From: Elymus sibiricus
Taxonomy: Eukaryota > Streptophyta > Magnoliopsida > Poales > Poaceae
DNA length: 64,000 nucleotides
Assembly: GCA_039707655.1 (NCBI GenBank)
Contig: CM077666.1
Coordinates: 243,380,166 to 243,444,165 of the forward strand
Direction of reading: 5' to 3'
In this document: positions 53,424-64,000 of the stretch, piece by piece
Layout of the letters: each line of letters opens with the position of its first letter
How positions within the stretch are numbered: the first letter of the stretch is position 1
Notes under the pieces: generated by a model
Told to the model about the DNA's origin: nothing
Seen by the model: the letters and a program-made list of their open reading frames with translations, nothing else
The model's database searches: none
Translations under genes and position numbers: made by a program

Positions 53424-56400
53424 ATGGGGCCCAAGAAGGCTGATACAGAGGGGAAGAAACCCGCCAAGCCCATCGACCCCAAAGCAGAGAAGCGGAAGGC
53501 GGACTTGGAGCAGCGGCGGAGGGAGAACGCGGTTTTCTCGCCGCCGGCTTTGGACAAGAACACGCTGATTTCCAGGTATGCTTATATGTGGGGAAGGGAC
53601 ACCCAGGACCATAAGGCACCAGTAGTGCTCCCTGCTGACACAAAGGTCGCTGGAGAAGCGTACCCGTTATTCTGCGCGTACTTCTACTGCAGCCTGGTCC
53701 CCCCATACTCGAATTTCTTCATCGAGCTGATGTACACCTTCGGGTTCAGACTGCTGGATTTTACCCCAAATGAATGACCTGCATGGCAGTCTTCACCCAC
53801 CTATGCGAAAATTTTGTCGGAGTCATCCCCAATGTCGACCTCTTCCGCCATTTCTTCATTCCCCGCATCGAGGGTGATGCACTTTCCGGCAGCGTGACTT
53901 GGATTCCTCGGGCCAAAACTAAGGGAAAGTATTTTGCCGCGTTGCTGCATCTGAAATAGGAAGAATGGCGGGCAGAATGGTGCTGGATCAAGGAGAAGGA
54001 CTTCCATAACTTCTGCTTGCCGCGCACAGAGAAGATTGACCGTGGCGAGAATTGGAGTGATCTTGGCGCCAGCGACAAGAAGCTTGGCCCGGCGCTGAAC
54101 CGAATTGCCCGCCTCCAGTCTGCCGGGCTAACTATTGAGATGGTAGGAGCTGATTTCCTCTGGCGACGCATCGCGCCGCTGCAAAAGAGGCAAAGGTACA
54201 CCTGGGAGTACAAGAACGCCGGGGACATCATGAGAATATACCCAGGGCTGGCCAATAACTTGACGGTTATGCAGCACATCAGTCTCTGCCATCAGCTCTT
54301 CAGGGTCTCCGGCAAGTTTCGCCTGCCGGACAAGGTCGTGCCACTACACATTAATTCCGCCAAAGATTCTATCTTGGCGATGATGCCAACATGCACTGCT
54401 CGAGGAGTCGAAGCTGACTGGGAGCTGCCCTCACTCGAAGATGAAATGACTTGGGCTTCCAACCTGACGGAGAGGCCTACTCGAGAAGAGAAGGACCTCA
54501 TCCAAGCCACCCGAGACGAAGAGTTGGCATATATTGCCTACAGAGCCGAAGAGACCTTGAAGGTCGGCAAAGCTAGCGGTTCCCGGGCTACGGCAACTGA
54601 GGAGGAGGAAGAGACCCCCGACGAAGAGGTTGCCGAAGAGCACCAAGAGGAGCCTGCCGGGGAAGAGGTTGCCGGTGAAGCCGAAGAAGGAGGAGATCTT
54701 CAAGGCTCAAAGAAGAAAGCGTGCGTTCTTCGGAAGGCGTCTAGCCAGGAGGTAGTGCTACCTTCTTCGTCAGGGACTGGCCTTACCGTGAAGAAGACGA
54801 CCACCAGAACTGGCCAGCAGCAAGAAGTGCACCGGCAATCGACTCGACGTCCTCGAGCTCAACGTCCACCTCCCCAGCATGGAGTTGCCAGTGAAGTTGA
54901 GTCTTCTCAACAGGCATCTTCGCCTCCACCAGCAATCAAGAGAGCCAGGGAGTCGCCTCCGCCAGTGAGATACGACCTCTCCATTCTCAGCGAGTCCGAA
55001 GACGAAGAGTAAGCATAATCGTTTATCTTCATCAAATCTTGATCTTGTCTTGACTGTCATTTGACTCATCTTTCTTTGTCTTTGCAGGGATAGAGAACCA
55101 CTCGTGCATAGGGCGAAATGAACGAGAGGTGCAACGGAGCACAAAACCACGGCAAGTGCTGGGCAGGGGGCCACATCTACTAACTCCATCATCGTCAGCC
55201 CCAGCCCAGCCCCCTGCGTGAGGTCGTGGTGCAATTCCCGCTCGCGGGTGCCGGCACAGAAGTTCCTCCTTCTGCTCTTGACAAAGGGGTAGGAGAAGGC
55301 CGCCAAGAGGAAGAGCGCCAAGAGGCGAATCCTGTCATGGTTCCTCCATCGACTACCGTCCTGGAGAGTGCTTCTCCGACAAGGGCCTCCACTGATGAGC
55401 CCGCCCGTACGGAAATTGTCCCGGTAAGTGAGGATGCCGGTGACTGTGCGGCGGCAACTGAAGTTGCCGGGGAAGGAGACACCCTTCCTCAACGAAGATC
55501 AACAGGTAATCCACTTGTCTTTAAGCACTGTCCAATTTTTTTTTTGTTTTCTTGAAATTGACTTGTAAACTGAATCACTTTTTTGCTCTGTCTTTGTTCC
55601 ATCTTGCAGATCCAACTTCTCCCAAAGAAGGGGAAATTCTTGCAGACATGGCCGATATTGCAAAAAGTGCTGCTAATGAGGCCGCCAATATCTCCGCTGA
55701 AGAGGCCGCCAAATCTGCTGCCGAGGAGGCAAGGGAAGTTACCGGAGAGCTAGGGAAGTCTCCCGGCAACACGTCTGCCCCCATCCAGACAAGCACGGAG
55801 ATGGCGGTAGTTGCCGCCGACAAGCCAGATCCAGCCGCTCATCAGGCTGTGCCACCTACTCAAGCCCTGACGAGTACCTTGACGCTCTCCGCTCCCCAGC
55901 AAGGGCCTGAAGCCACTAGTTCAAGAAGCACTGGAGGGCCAAACTTTGACGATGAGATTGCCTGGATCCTAGCCCCCTTTTCTCAAAGTACTACTGAAGC
56001 TGACAATGCTGCCGACAATGCAGTGGATCTTGCCTTCTTAGAAACCATGGCTGCTGGTTTCAAAGATGTGCAGGACCGCTACAGCAATCACTGGGTCAAA
56101 CTTCAAGAAGGGCACAAGGCTTTGGATCTGGCCGAAGAGAAATTGAAGGGGAAAGCTGGGGAACTCCGCGCGTGGTACAACAGCCAATCTCATAACCTGA
56201 GGAGGCAGGAGGAAAAGCTTGCCGCCGCCCAGGAGAAGGCGACAGCCTTGGACGGCAAGCTGGCAGAGCGCGAGGCGCAGCTCAATGCCCGAGAAAGGGA
56301 TCTTGCCGCACAAGAAGAGGCCCTTGCCGCCAAGCTTCGCGGCAAGTATGAAGAGATTGGAAAGCTCCTTGAGCAAAGGACCCAAGAGCTGGAGAAGAAC

Positions 56401-57194
56401 TACAAAGAATCCATTGAAACCCAGGCTCGAGAAGGTGCTGCCAAGCTCAAAGAAGCTACCGATAATGCTGCTGCTGGTGCCACTGCTAAGGCAGATTTGA
56501 AGTCCCAGGTGAACAAGTTGAAGGAAGATCCTACCGCCAATAGTAAAGAGATCGAGGCCCTCAAATATGAAGCGCAGAAGGTAGCTCATACCCTAGGGGA
56601 GCTGCAGACGCAGCTAGCATCTAAGAACCAAGATCTCAACACAACCGGCAAGGCACTGGAGGATTTAAAATCCAAACTTATCACCCTGGAGAAGGATCTT
56701 GAGGCCGCCAAAGAAAGGGAGGTAATCTTGACGGAGAAGCTTGATGCAGAAGAGACCTCCCGGGAAGATGCCGAGAACAAATTCACAGAGCTGCGAGAGT
56801 TGCTCTCCCTTTGGACAAACAGGCTTGTCGACATAGCTGAACGCATAACTTCACAACTTGCCGTCATGGACATGAGGAGCTGGAGCTTCACTGTCAACGA
56901 CAAGGAGACTGCAAGTGCCAGGTTGACCAAGTTCTTTGAGGGCCTCATTGATGCTTTGAAAACTTATCACGAGGAAAGGTCCACCTCATTTGCTGATGAA
57001 TCCGCAAGTTCGACCGCGACGTCCTTTACAAGGTGCTCGTCAAGATCGCCTACCGGAATCCTGATGTTGATCTATCCGGGATATTCAGACGCCTTCCGGA
57101 GAACACTGATATCACGGCCATCGACCAGATCGTCGTTCCACTAGCTGACAAGGTTCTTCTTGTTCCCCGGCATGAAGGCGATCTCCAGAACTAA
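53424..57194 (+). pseudogene. F antisense gene: gypsy-type transposon (PF04195-like) protein with coiled-coil, two intron-like segments
   Basis: Starts MGPKKADTEGKKPAKPIDPK. The N-terminal region (ISRYAYMWGRDTQD through EWRAEWCWIKEK to about 54,500) resembles the grass Putative gypsy-type transposon domain. An acidic, Pro/Ser-rich linker follows, then a long coiled coil (56,090-56,800; KLAAAQEKATALDGKLAERE onward) and a C-terminal segment ending ADKVLLVPRHEGDLQN with TAA at 57,192. Splice-like borders: donor at 55,009 (GA|GTAAGC), acceptor before 55,088 (TTTGCAG); donor at 55,506 (CAG|GTAATC), acceptor before 55,610 (CTTGCAG). The second junction keeps the frame. Damage: frame changes near 53,770, about 55,200 and about 57,000, and a TAG at 53,957. 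Function in the element is unknown. Confidence 0.75.
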
Positions 57195-57995
57195 CCTTGT
57201 CGCTGCATTTGTCGCGAGTGCTATCTTGTAAAAGACACATTTAATCTTGAGTTAGATCCGCACTGTGCTTGTGATGTAATGTAATTCAAACTGTTTTTGG
57301 GATGAATGTATGCCATTTTCCTTGTCTTATCTTGCCTTTGTATGAAACATTATACCCTACGCTTGTCGGATGCTTGCCGGTGCGCACACTCTTGCCGCGA
57401 GCGCTTGAGGATGGATCCAGCTTAGCAGCCTGCCGGAAGTGCCGCTGCCGGCAAGTTTTACCTTTGACGGTTCCAACGCAGCTACTTAAGTTGTTGAGCG
57501 GACTCGAAACAAAATAAGAGCACGATCGGCCTCGACAAAGTTCCTTAGCGTGCAGGTTTCTCATACAAAGACAAAAATCGTTCAAGGAAGATTGCAATTA
57601 TAACAAAGAAATTATTTCAAAGTTTTTCAACTTAGCTTTTTTCTTTTCCGTGCTTCTTGTTATAAAATGATCATTTAAATGTCATTTGGTGGTATCCACA
57701 CCGTCACCCCCCCGGGAAACCTGCACGCAAGGGAACCTTCTGTCCTTTTGAGAAAAAGAAAGAAGTGGATGGATGCCTTGACGGCTCATTAATCATTTCA
57801 TACAAGGCAAAGTGTAACACAACGTCACATGTAATCATACACAAGCAGAAATGTATTTTAACAAAGAGTTGCGAAACACTTAGCTTTATTTTATTTATGC
57901 ACAGGGTCTGCGCCTGGCTTTGTACATAGGGTTACATGTCTGCCGACAAGGCTTGTACAAAAGGTGTTGCCGCGGAGGGTCCCGGCAACTGCGCC
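57195..57995. other. F spacer between the convergent pol and antisense genes
   Basis: No gene seen. It separates the 3' ends of the two converging F genes and probably holds the antisense gene's 3' UTR. GCCGGCAAG-type motifs occur near 57,370-57,460. Confidence 0.5.
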
Positions 57996-60900
57996 TTATG
58001 GGTAGAACTTGCGAAGATGCTCAATGTTCCATGAGTTTTGCACTGGGATGCCATCTTCGGTCTCCAGACGGACTGCGCCAGGTCTGGTGACTCATACTAC
58101 CCGATAAGGGCCTTCCCACTTTGGCGTCAACTTGTTGGACCCCTTGGCGAATTGAATGCGCCAAAGAGCAAGGTCGCCTTCCTCAAGGCTTCGAGCATGG
58201 ACTTTGCGGCTGTGATAGCGGCGCAAAGCTTGCTGGTAGCATGCAGCTCGCACAGCAGCCCGAAGACGATCTTCCTCGAGGAGCGTGGCATCATCTTGCC
58301 GCAGCTACTTTTGCTGTGCTTCGTCGTATGCAAGCACTCGAGGTGACCCGTACATGAGTTCTGTGGGGAGCACCGCCTCTGCACCATAGACTAGGGAGAA
58401 GGGTGTTTGGCCGGTAGCTCGATTTGGTGTCGTCCTGATTGACCAAAGAACTGCCGGCAGCTCATCAATCCAGCGCCTTCCGCACTTGTGTAGCTTGTCA
58501 AAAGTTCTCGTCTTGAGGCCTCGCAGCACTTCAGCATTTGCCCTTTCCGCTTGGCCATTACTTCTCGAATGAGCGACAGACGCAAAGGAAATCTTGCTTC
58601 CAAGGTCTTGGATGTACTGCATGAAGGTGCAGCTCATGAACTGTGTGAAATTGTCTGTGATGACTCTGTTGGGAACACGAAAATGGCAAATTAATCCTTT
58701 AAAGAACTTGATGGCTGACTGTGCTGTCACCTTCCTCACTGGCTCTACCTCTGGCCACTTTGTGAACTTGTCGATTGCAACGTACAAGAAATCAAAGCCC
58801 CCGGTAGCACGGGGGAAAGGGCCCAAGATGTCGAGCCCCTAGACCGAGAAGGGCCAGGAGAGTGGAATTGTTTGAAGGGCTTGTGCTGGCTGATGTATAT
58901 TTTTGGAATGAAACTGGCATGCTTCACACTTGGCTACTAGCTCAGTTGCATCCTGGAGGGCAGTGGGCCAATAGAAGCCTTGCCGGAAAGCCTTGCCGAC
59001 AAGAGCTCTTGATCCTATGTGAGAACCACATATGCCTCCGTGTATCTCTGCCAACAGCTTCAGTCCATCTTCCCGGCAGATGCACCTCAATTTCACCCCA
59101 TTTGGCCTTTTATTGTGTAGGATGCTGTCAACAAACTGGTACATACTTGACTGTCGGGCTACTTTTTCGGCTTCTTGTTGATCGTCGGGAAGCTCTCCTG
59201 TTTGAAGGAAGCGGACAATTTGTTGTGCCCATGCCGGAGCCTGTGGCTCGACGACAAGGACCAAAGGCATCTCTTCAGCTGCGGGAGCGCCTGTCTCGAC
59301 GGCAAGAACCTGAGGTTCTGCGCGAGGCCGCTGCTCACCGGCAGACGCGTTGTTACCGGCAACTTCTTTGCCGGCGGCTTCTGGAAGCTCTGCCGAGAAG
59401 TACTTACCGGTGTTCAACTTTCTTCTTTTGTTTGCTTGCATTGATGGAGTGACTGATGGTTGAGTCAAATGGAGCACAAAAGTTCCTGGTTCCACAGGTA
59501 GCTTTTGGGCGGCACACTTTGACAGATGATCAGCAATGCTGTTTTCCGCACGAGGAATGTGCTCTGTTTGCAATCCGTCAAAGTGTTCTTCTAATTTCCT
59601 CACTTCTTCCACATAAGCTTCCATCAATGGGCTCTGATAATCTTTGTTAACTTGCTTCACAACAAGCTGCGAGTCGCCACGGATGATCAATTTTCTGATT
59701 CCAAGATCCACTGCGATCCTTAGACCGACAAGGAGTCCTTCGTACTCAGCAGTGTTGTTTGTAGCTTTCTCCCTGGGAAAGTGCATTTGTACCACATATT
59801 TGAGGTGCTCTCCGGTGGGTGCGACAAGCAGCACTCCGGCACCGGCGCCTTGCAGCGAGAAAGCACTGTCAAAGTACATGATCCACTCCTTGGTTGCTTC
59901 TTTGCCGGGGAGAGCTGTTTCTTGAATTTCTTCGTCTTGCGTTGGCGTCCATTCGGCAACGAACTCTGCCAAAGCTCTACTCTGAATAGTTGAAGTGCTC
60001 TCAAACTTAAGTGCAAAACTTGACAGTTCCAACGCCCACTCCACTATCCTGCCGGTTGCATCTAGATTCCTCAAAATACGCTGCAACGGAAAGTGAGTGA
60101 CGACGGTAATCTCATGTGCTTGGAAGTAATGGCACAGCTTTCTCGAGGCCATGAGAAGGCCGAAAATCAGCTTCGGCACACCAGAGTACCTTGATCTAGC
60201 TCCCTGCAAGAGGGAATTAACAAAGTAAACTGGCCGCTGCACCATCTTCTTCTTCGACACTACTTGTTGGCTTGTTGCATTTGCTTGCGCTGATTCTGGT
60301 TTGTTGGCACCAAGCTTTGCCGGAGAAGATTCCGGTTCATCGCTTGGCAGGCTTGCTACTGCCGCTTCATCATTGTCTGCTTCTCTCTCTGCCACTAATG
60401 CAACACTGACCACTTGATTTGTTGCCGCCAAGTATAGCAGCAACGGCTCTTGTGGTTTAGGCGCAACTAGTGTTGGCGGAGAGGAGAGGTACCTCTTCAA
60501 ATCTTGCAGCGCGGCCTCCGCTTCCGGAGTCCATTTCATTGGACCTGCCTTTTTCAAGATTTTGAAAAATGGCAAGGTGCGCTCAGCAGATTTGGAGTTG
60601 AACTTGCTTAATGCAGCAATACAGCCGGCAAGACATCGCACATCCTTGACGCGCTTTGGTGCTTCAATCTGCTCAATGGCTTTGATCTTGTCTGGATTGG
60701 CTTCAATTCCACGCTGAGATACAAAGAACCCGAGAAGTTTGCCAGATGGAACGCCAAATACACATTTCTCGGGATTGAGCTTCAAATTTATTAAGTTTGC
60801 AAATGTCTCTTCCAAGTCCTGAATAAGGGTTGATTTGTCCTTGGTTTTGACCACTATATCATCCATATATGCTTCCACATTCCTGTGTAGCTGAGGCTCA

Positions 60901-63704
60901 AAACCAATTTGGACCGCTCTTGCAAATGTTGAACCAACACTTTTTAGTCCGAAAGGCATACTCACGAAGCAATATGTACCACATGGAGTAATAAATGTGG
61001 TTTTCTCCTCATCCTCCTTGGCCATGAAAATCTGATGGTAGCTAGAGTATGTGTCAAGAAAGGAGAGCCAATCACAGCCGACAGTAGAGTCAACAATTTG
61101 ATCAATACGCGGCAAAGGGAAAGGATTCTTTGGACATGCTTTGTTGATATCTGTGTAGTCAATACAAATTCTCCACTTTCCATTTGCTTTTCGTACTACA
61201 ACTGGATTTGCCAACCATGCTGGATGTAGTACACCTCTAACTAAACCTGCTGCTTCTATCTTCTTTATTTCTTCGGCGATGAACTGTTGCCGTTCCAAAG
61301 CTTGCTTCCTGGCCTTTTGCTTGACGGGCCGAGCATGGGGACAGATGGCAAGGTGGTGCTCAATTACCTCCCTGGGAACACCGGGGATGTCAGATGGTTG
61401 CCATGCAAACACATCGACATTCGCCCGCAGGAAGGCAACGAGCGCACTTTCCTATTTACTGTCAAGAGAGGCACTGACGGTGAAGGTACCGCCTGTGCCA
61501 TCCTCCTTTGCCGGCACCTTCTTGGTTGCTGGTGGAGTAGCCTTGGATTTCTTGGCGGTAGAGCCCTTGGGCACGTCATGAACGGGTGCGCAGCACTCCG
61601 AAAAGGTGCGCTTTCCGAAAGAATTGTCAGAGGTCTTGCCGCTTTTCTTGCTCTTCTTTTTGTTAACGGGAGCAGGTGCCTTGGCGGTGGTTGCTGCAAC
61701 CGCTTCTCTATAAAGCTTGTCGATGCAAATTACTGCATCTTTCTTGTCAGAGTTGATGGTGATGACTCCCATTGGTCCTGGCATTTTGAGAGTATTATAG
61801 GCATAATGAGACGCTACCATGAACTTCGCCAACGCCGGGCGACCAAGAATTCCATTATAAGGCAGAGGAATCTTAACCACATCAAACACAATTTTCTCTG
61901 TTCTGTAATTCAATTCCCCGCCAAATGTCACCGACAGAGTGATCTTCCCCTTGGGTTGGCTCCTTCCCGGATTGACCCCCTGAAACGTGCCTGTCTGCTG
62001 GAGATCTTCGTCGGGAATCTATAACCTCTTGATGACTTCAGGTGAAATCAAATTCAGACCGGCCCCACCATCAACCAACATTTTCGTGACTTGGAGGTTG
62101 CGTATTGTTGGTGAAACCAACAACAGCAAACTCCCGACCGTAGTTGTGCGATCAGGGTGATCCTCCGCGTAAAAAATGATGGGCGTGTGGGACCATTTGA
62201 GCGGCTTTTGAGCACCTACTGCCGGTTCTGCTACATTAACCTCACGCACCCGCTGCTTGAGTTGGCGTTGAGAGGAGTGCAAAGATGCACCCCCGTTAAT
62301 GCACATAACTTCTATTGCTTTCTGAAATTCTCGTTCGCTGGACTCATCTTCGTCCTCGTCATCATCCTCATCATCATCTTCCTCTTTCTTATCTCGGCCT
62401 CGAGTAGGCTTCTCCTTCTGCTGCTTAGCCTTGCCGCGGCGACCTCCTCGGCCACCACGACCCTTCTTGCCAGATCCGCCGGCACCATCCTGACCCTTCT
62501 CCTTATCGCGCTTTTCATATTCAGCCTTCTGTTTCTCGGCAAGTTGCTCAACCTGCCGACACTCTTGGAGATCATGGCCTTTGGTGTTGTGAATCTTGCA
62601 ATATGGCCCATCAGACTTGCCGGTCTTCTCACCAGCTGCGGCCTCCTGGCAATCAGCGCATGCAGCAGCTTCCTTGCCGGAGCTCTCAGTCTTAGCCTTC
62701 TTGGCGGTGTTGGAGTTGCCGGAGCCCTCAACGGCCATAACTGACTTGCCTTTGCGCTTCCGACCCTTTTTCTTCGGGGTGACGGCGTCGTCGTCCTCTG
62801 AATCAACTTCAGCGCCAGCATCCTCCCCGGGGAGTCTTCTCCCTTCTTCAGCCCGTGCACATTTATCCGCCAACATATACAGCTCGTTGACGGTTTTTGG
62901 CAACCGGATATTCAACTTCTCCCGCATCTTTCGATTGCGCACATTCGTGTGAAAGGCAGCAATCACTGCTGCAGAGTGCACATCAGGGAGGCTCTGAATG
63001 GTGGCTCTCCACTCATCCATTTTGTCAGTAGCTGGAGGGAAGTTCAGCAGCATCTGCGCTCGTGCCATGGCCTCTGCTGCCATAGCTGGCATGGCTGGGA
63101 GCGAAGAACGGGATGTCGCTCGACTTCTGGCAGAGCCAGCAGGAGCGCCACCATGATCTTGCTGCCGCAACTCATGCCCAGCAGTGGGCTGACGCGGTGG
63201 AGTTGGTGACTGAAGATCTTGCGGCTGATGAACAGGCGTCTTGCCATGTGGACGTCGCCATCCGGAACCGCCAGCACCGTCCGGATTCGTGTCGCGCCCA
63301 TCTTGCGATGGTCGCGGTGTGCGTCCTGAAGCGGTATCTTTAGACACCATGGCGGCTGAGTCTTGGCTCGCGCCGGTCCAGATGGTGTTGCTCCGGTGGC
63401 TTCGTTCGCCGGTGCGTCGAGGAGGTGGAAGTTGGCCATCCACACCACTTGCACCGTTATGGCTTCGATCGCCGGACTGGCGAGGAAGCTGCTGGTTGGT
63501 GTTGTGCGGTCCACCTGCTCCACCGGTGCTGGCTACGCTGCCCGCGCCGCCTGCGCCGGTGACTCCTTCCGCACCGCCCGCTCCGGTAGCACCTCCTGCA
63601 CCACCTACGCCAGCGGGGTCATCCGCGCCGCCCGTGGGCATCTGCGACGGAATCTTGGAGGTCGATGGAGCCGCTCTGGATGCGCCCTTCTTCTTGGGCG
63701 CCAT
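57996..63704 (-). pseudogene. F gag-pol polyprotein, one frame broken by five stop codons
   Basis: A single frame runs from ATG (MAPKKKGASRAAPSTSK) at 63,704 to TAA at 57,996, interrupted only by TAG at 62,019, 61,452, 58,839 and 58,305 and TGA at 58,092. Gag has a Gly/Ala-rich N-terminus, a capsid-end segment (WRATIQSLPDVHSAAVIAAF) and a CX2HX4HX4C knuckle (CKIHNTKGHDLQEC); the usual capsid core appears shortened. Then protease (MLVDGGAGLNLIS; GILGRPALAKFM), RT with YMDD (61,350-60,500), RNase H, a second RNase H-like domain (NNTAEYEGLLVGLRIAVDLG), the integrase zinc region (HGGICGSHIG...CEAC) and core (VITDNFTQFMS; SNGQAERANAEVLRGLKTR), and the C-terminal end before the stop. It cannot be translated in full. 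Confidence 0.88.
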
Positions 63705-63764
63705 CGAAGATGATGAAGATGAAGTTGGCACGCAAATTGTTGATTCAGATTCGCGCAAGCAATA

Positions 63765-63782
63765 CCCCTACCTGGTGCGCCA
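63765..63782 (-). other. F primer-binding site
   Basis: TGGCGCACCAGGTAGGGG on the minus strand directly abuts the LTR end at 63,783, as in Tat-type elements that prime from a tRNA other than initiator Met. Confidence 0.8.
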
Positions 63783-64000
63783 TGAACGTCGTGCGTACAA
63801 CCATCTATGGGGCCATCTAGCCCCTTTGCGGTTCGGCTAGGGGAATGCGCAAGCACAAAGAGCAGAATCAACAATGAACGCAAAGGATTTTACCCAGGTT
63901 CGGGCCACCGTGAGGTGTAAAACCCTACTCCTGCTTTGTATATTGGATGTGTTTGAGCTCAAGTACAAGGTGCGCTTCTTGCCGGCAAGGTGCGGGAAGA
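63783..64000 (-). repeat. F 5' LTR, partial
   Basis: 218 bp in the window, matching 52,214-52,430 closely (TACCATCTATGG-like start region, TTTTACCCAGGTTCGGGCCA, CTTCTTGCCGGCAAGGTGCG). The remainder lies beyond the right edge. Confidence 0.9.

Larger units (their letters stand above)
52214..64000 (-). mobile_element. F: Tat-like Gypsy element with an antisense gene, right end outside the window
   Basis: Minus-strand order: 5' LTR (from beyond 64,000 to 63,783), primer-binding site TGGCGCACCAGGTAGGGG, gag, protease, RT, RNase H, a second RNase H-like domain, integrase (to 57,996), a spacer, an opposite-strand gene (53,424-57,194) and the 3' LTR (52,214-53,031). A second RNase H-like domain and a large 3' region with an antisense ORF are characteristic of the grass Tat lineage (RIRE2/Grande-like). 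It lies in LTR G and is flanked on the left by GACCA. Confidence 0.88.

Noticed and set aside
1..64000. tRNA, rRNA or organellar insert
   Set aside because: No cloverleaf with conserved T-loop, rRNA core or chloroplast/mitochondrial gene sequence was recognised; a tRNAscan and organelle BLAST would be needed to exclude small pieces.

Overview
The window comes from a large, repeat-packed grass nuclear genome, most likely Triticeae (wheat, barley, rye or Aegilops). The evidence is one ordinary intron-containing plant gene sitting among nested LTR retrotransposons, plus Stowaway-type MITEs with CTCCCTCCGT ends. Species and named TE families cannot be fixed from sequence alone, so elements are called E1, E2, A, B, C, D, F and G here.

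Left block (1-15,619): E1 is a minus-strand, Athila-like, apparently non-autonomous Gypsy element with a 5' LTR at 14,225-15,619, gag, protease and an ATHILA-ORF1-like ORF but no reverse transcriptase. It runs off the left edge. A complete plus-strand element, E2 (4,348-12,994, 2.5-kb LTRs, 5-bp duplication AATAC), is inserted in its gag. E2 has a decayed gag and no recognisable pol.

Middle block (15,620-22,900): a tandem array split by a hAT-like element (8-bp duplication ATTACGAC), a GC-rich segment ending in a splice-donor-like site, two poly-G tracts, a 93-bp minisatellite (19,172-21,110) split by a solo LTR (duplication CCGGG), and a minus-strand FAR1/MULE-like fragment.

Gene (22,909-30,635, plus strand): a seven-exon EXO84-type exocyst subunit of 779 residues with consistent splice phases. 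It is the only convincing host gene. Its introns carry several Stowaway-type MITEs and a 66-bp duplication. Downstream lies a 1.5-kb TIR element (31,396-32,914) whose right end is duplicated in tandem.

Right block (33,370-64,000): nested Gypsy elements. A (minus, decayed pol) and an LTR D (minus) meet LTR C (plus) head to head at 37,597/37,598. C carries a solo LTR (duplication CTACT) and hosts B, a non-autonomous minus-strand element (41,806-50,126). Past B, the C leader is joined to a plus-strand pol C-terminus and LTR of A type (A'). A minus-oriented A-type LTR fragment (G) is then interrupted by F, a Tat-like element reaching the right edge.

F encodes one continuous minus-strand polyprotein frame broken only by five nonsense codons. 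Between its pol and 3' LTR it carries an opposite-strand gene with two intron-like segments. Nothing here looks like a wholly new system. The most unusual features are F's antisense intron-bearing gene, F's nonsense-only decay, the CRM-like overlap of coding sequence with the LTR, and the palindromic motif arrays in several LTRs.
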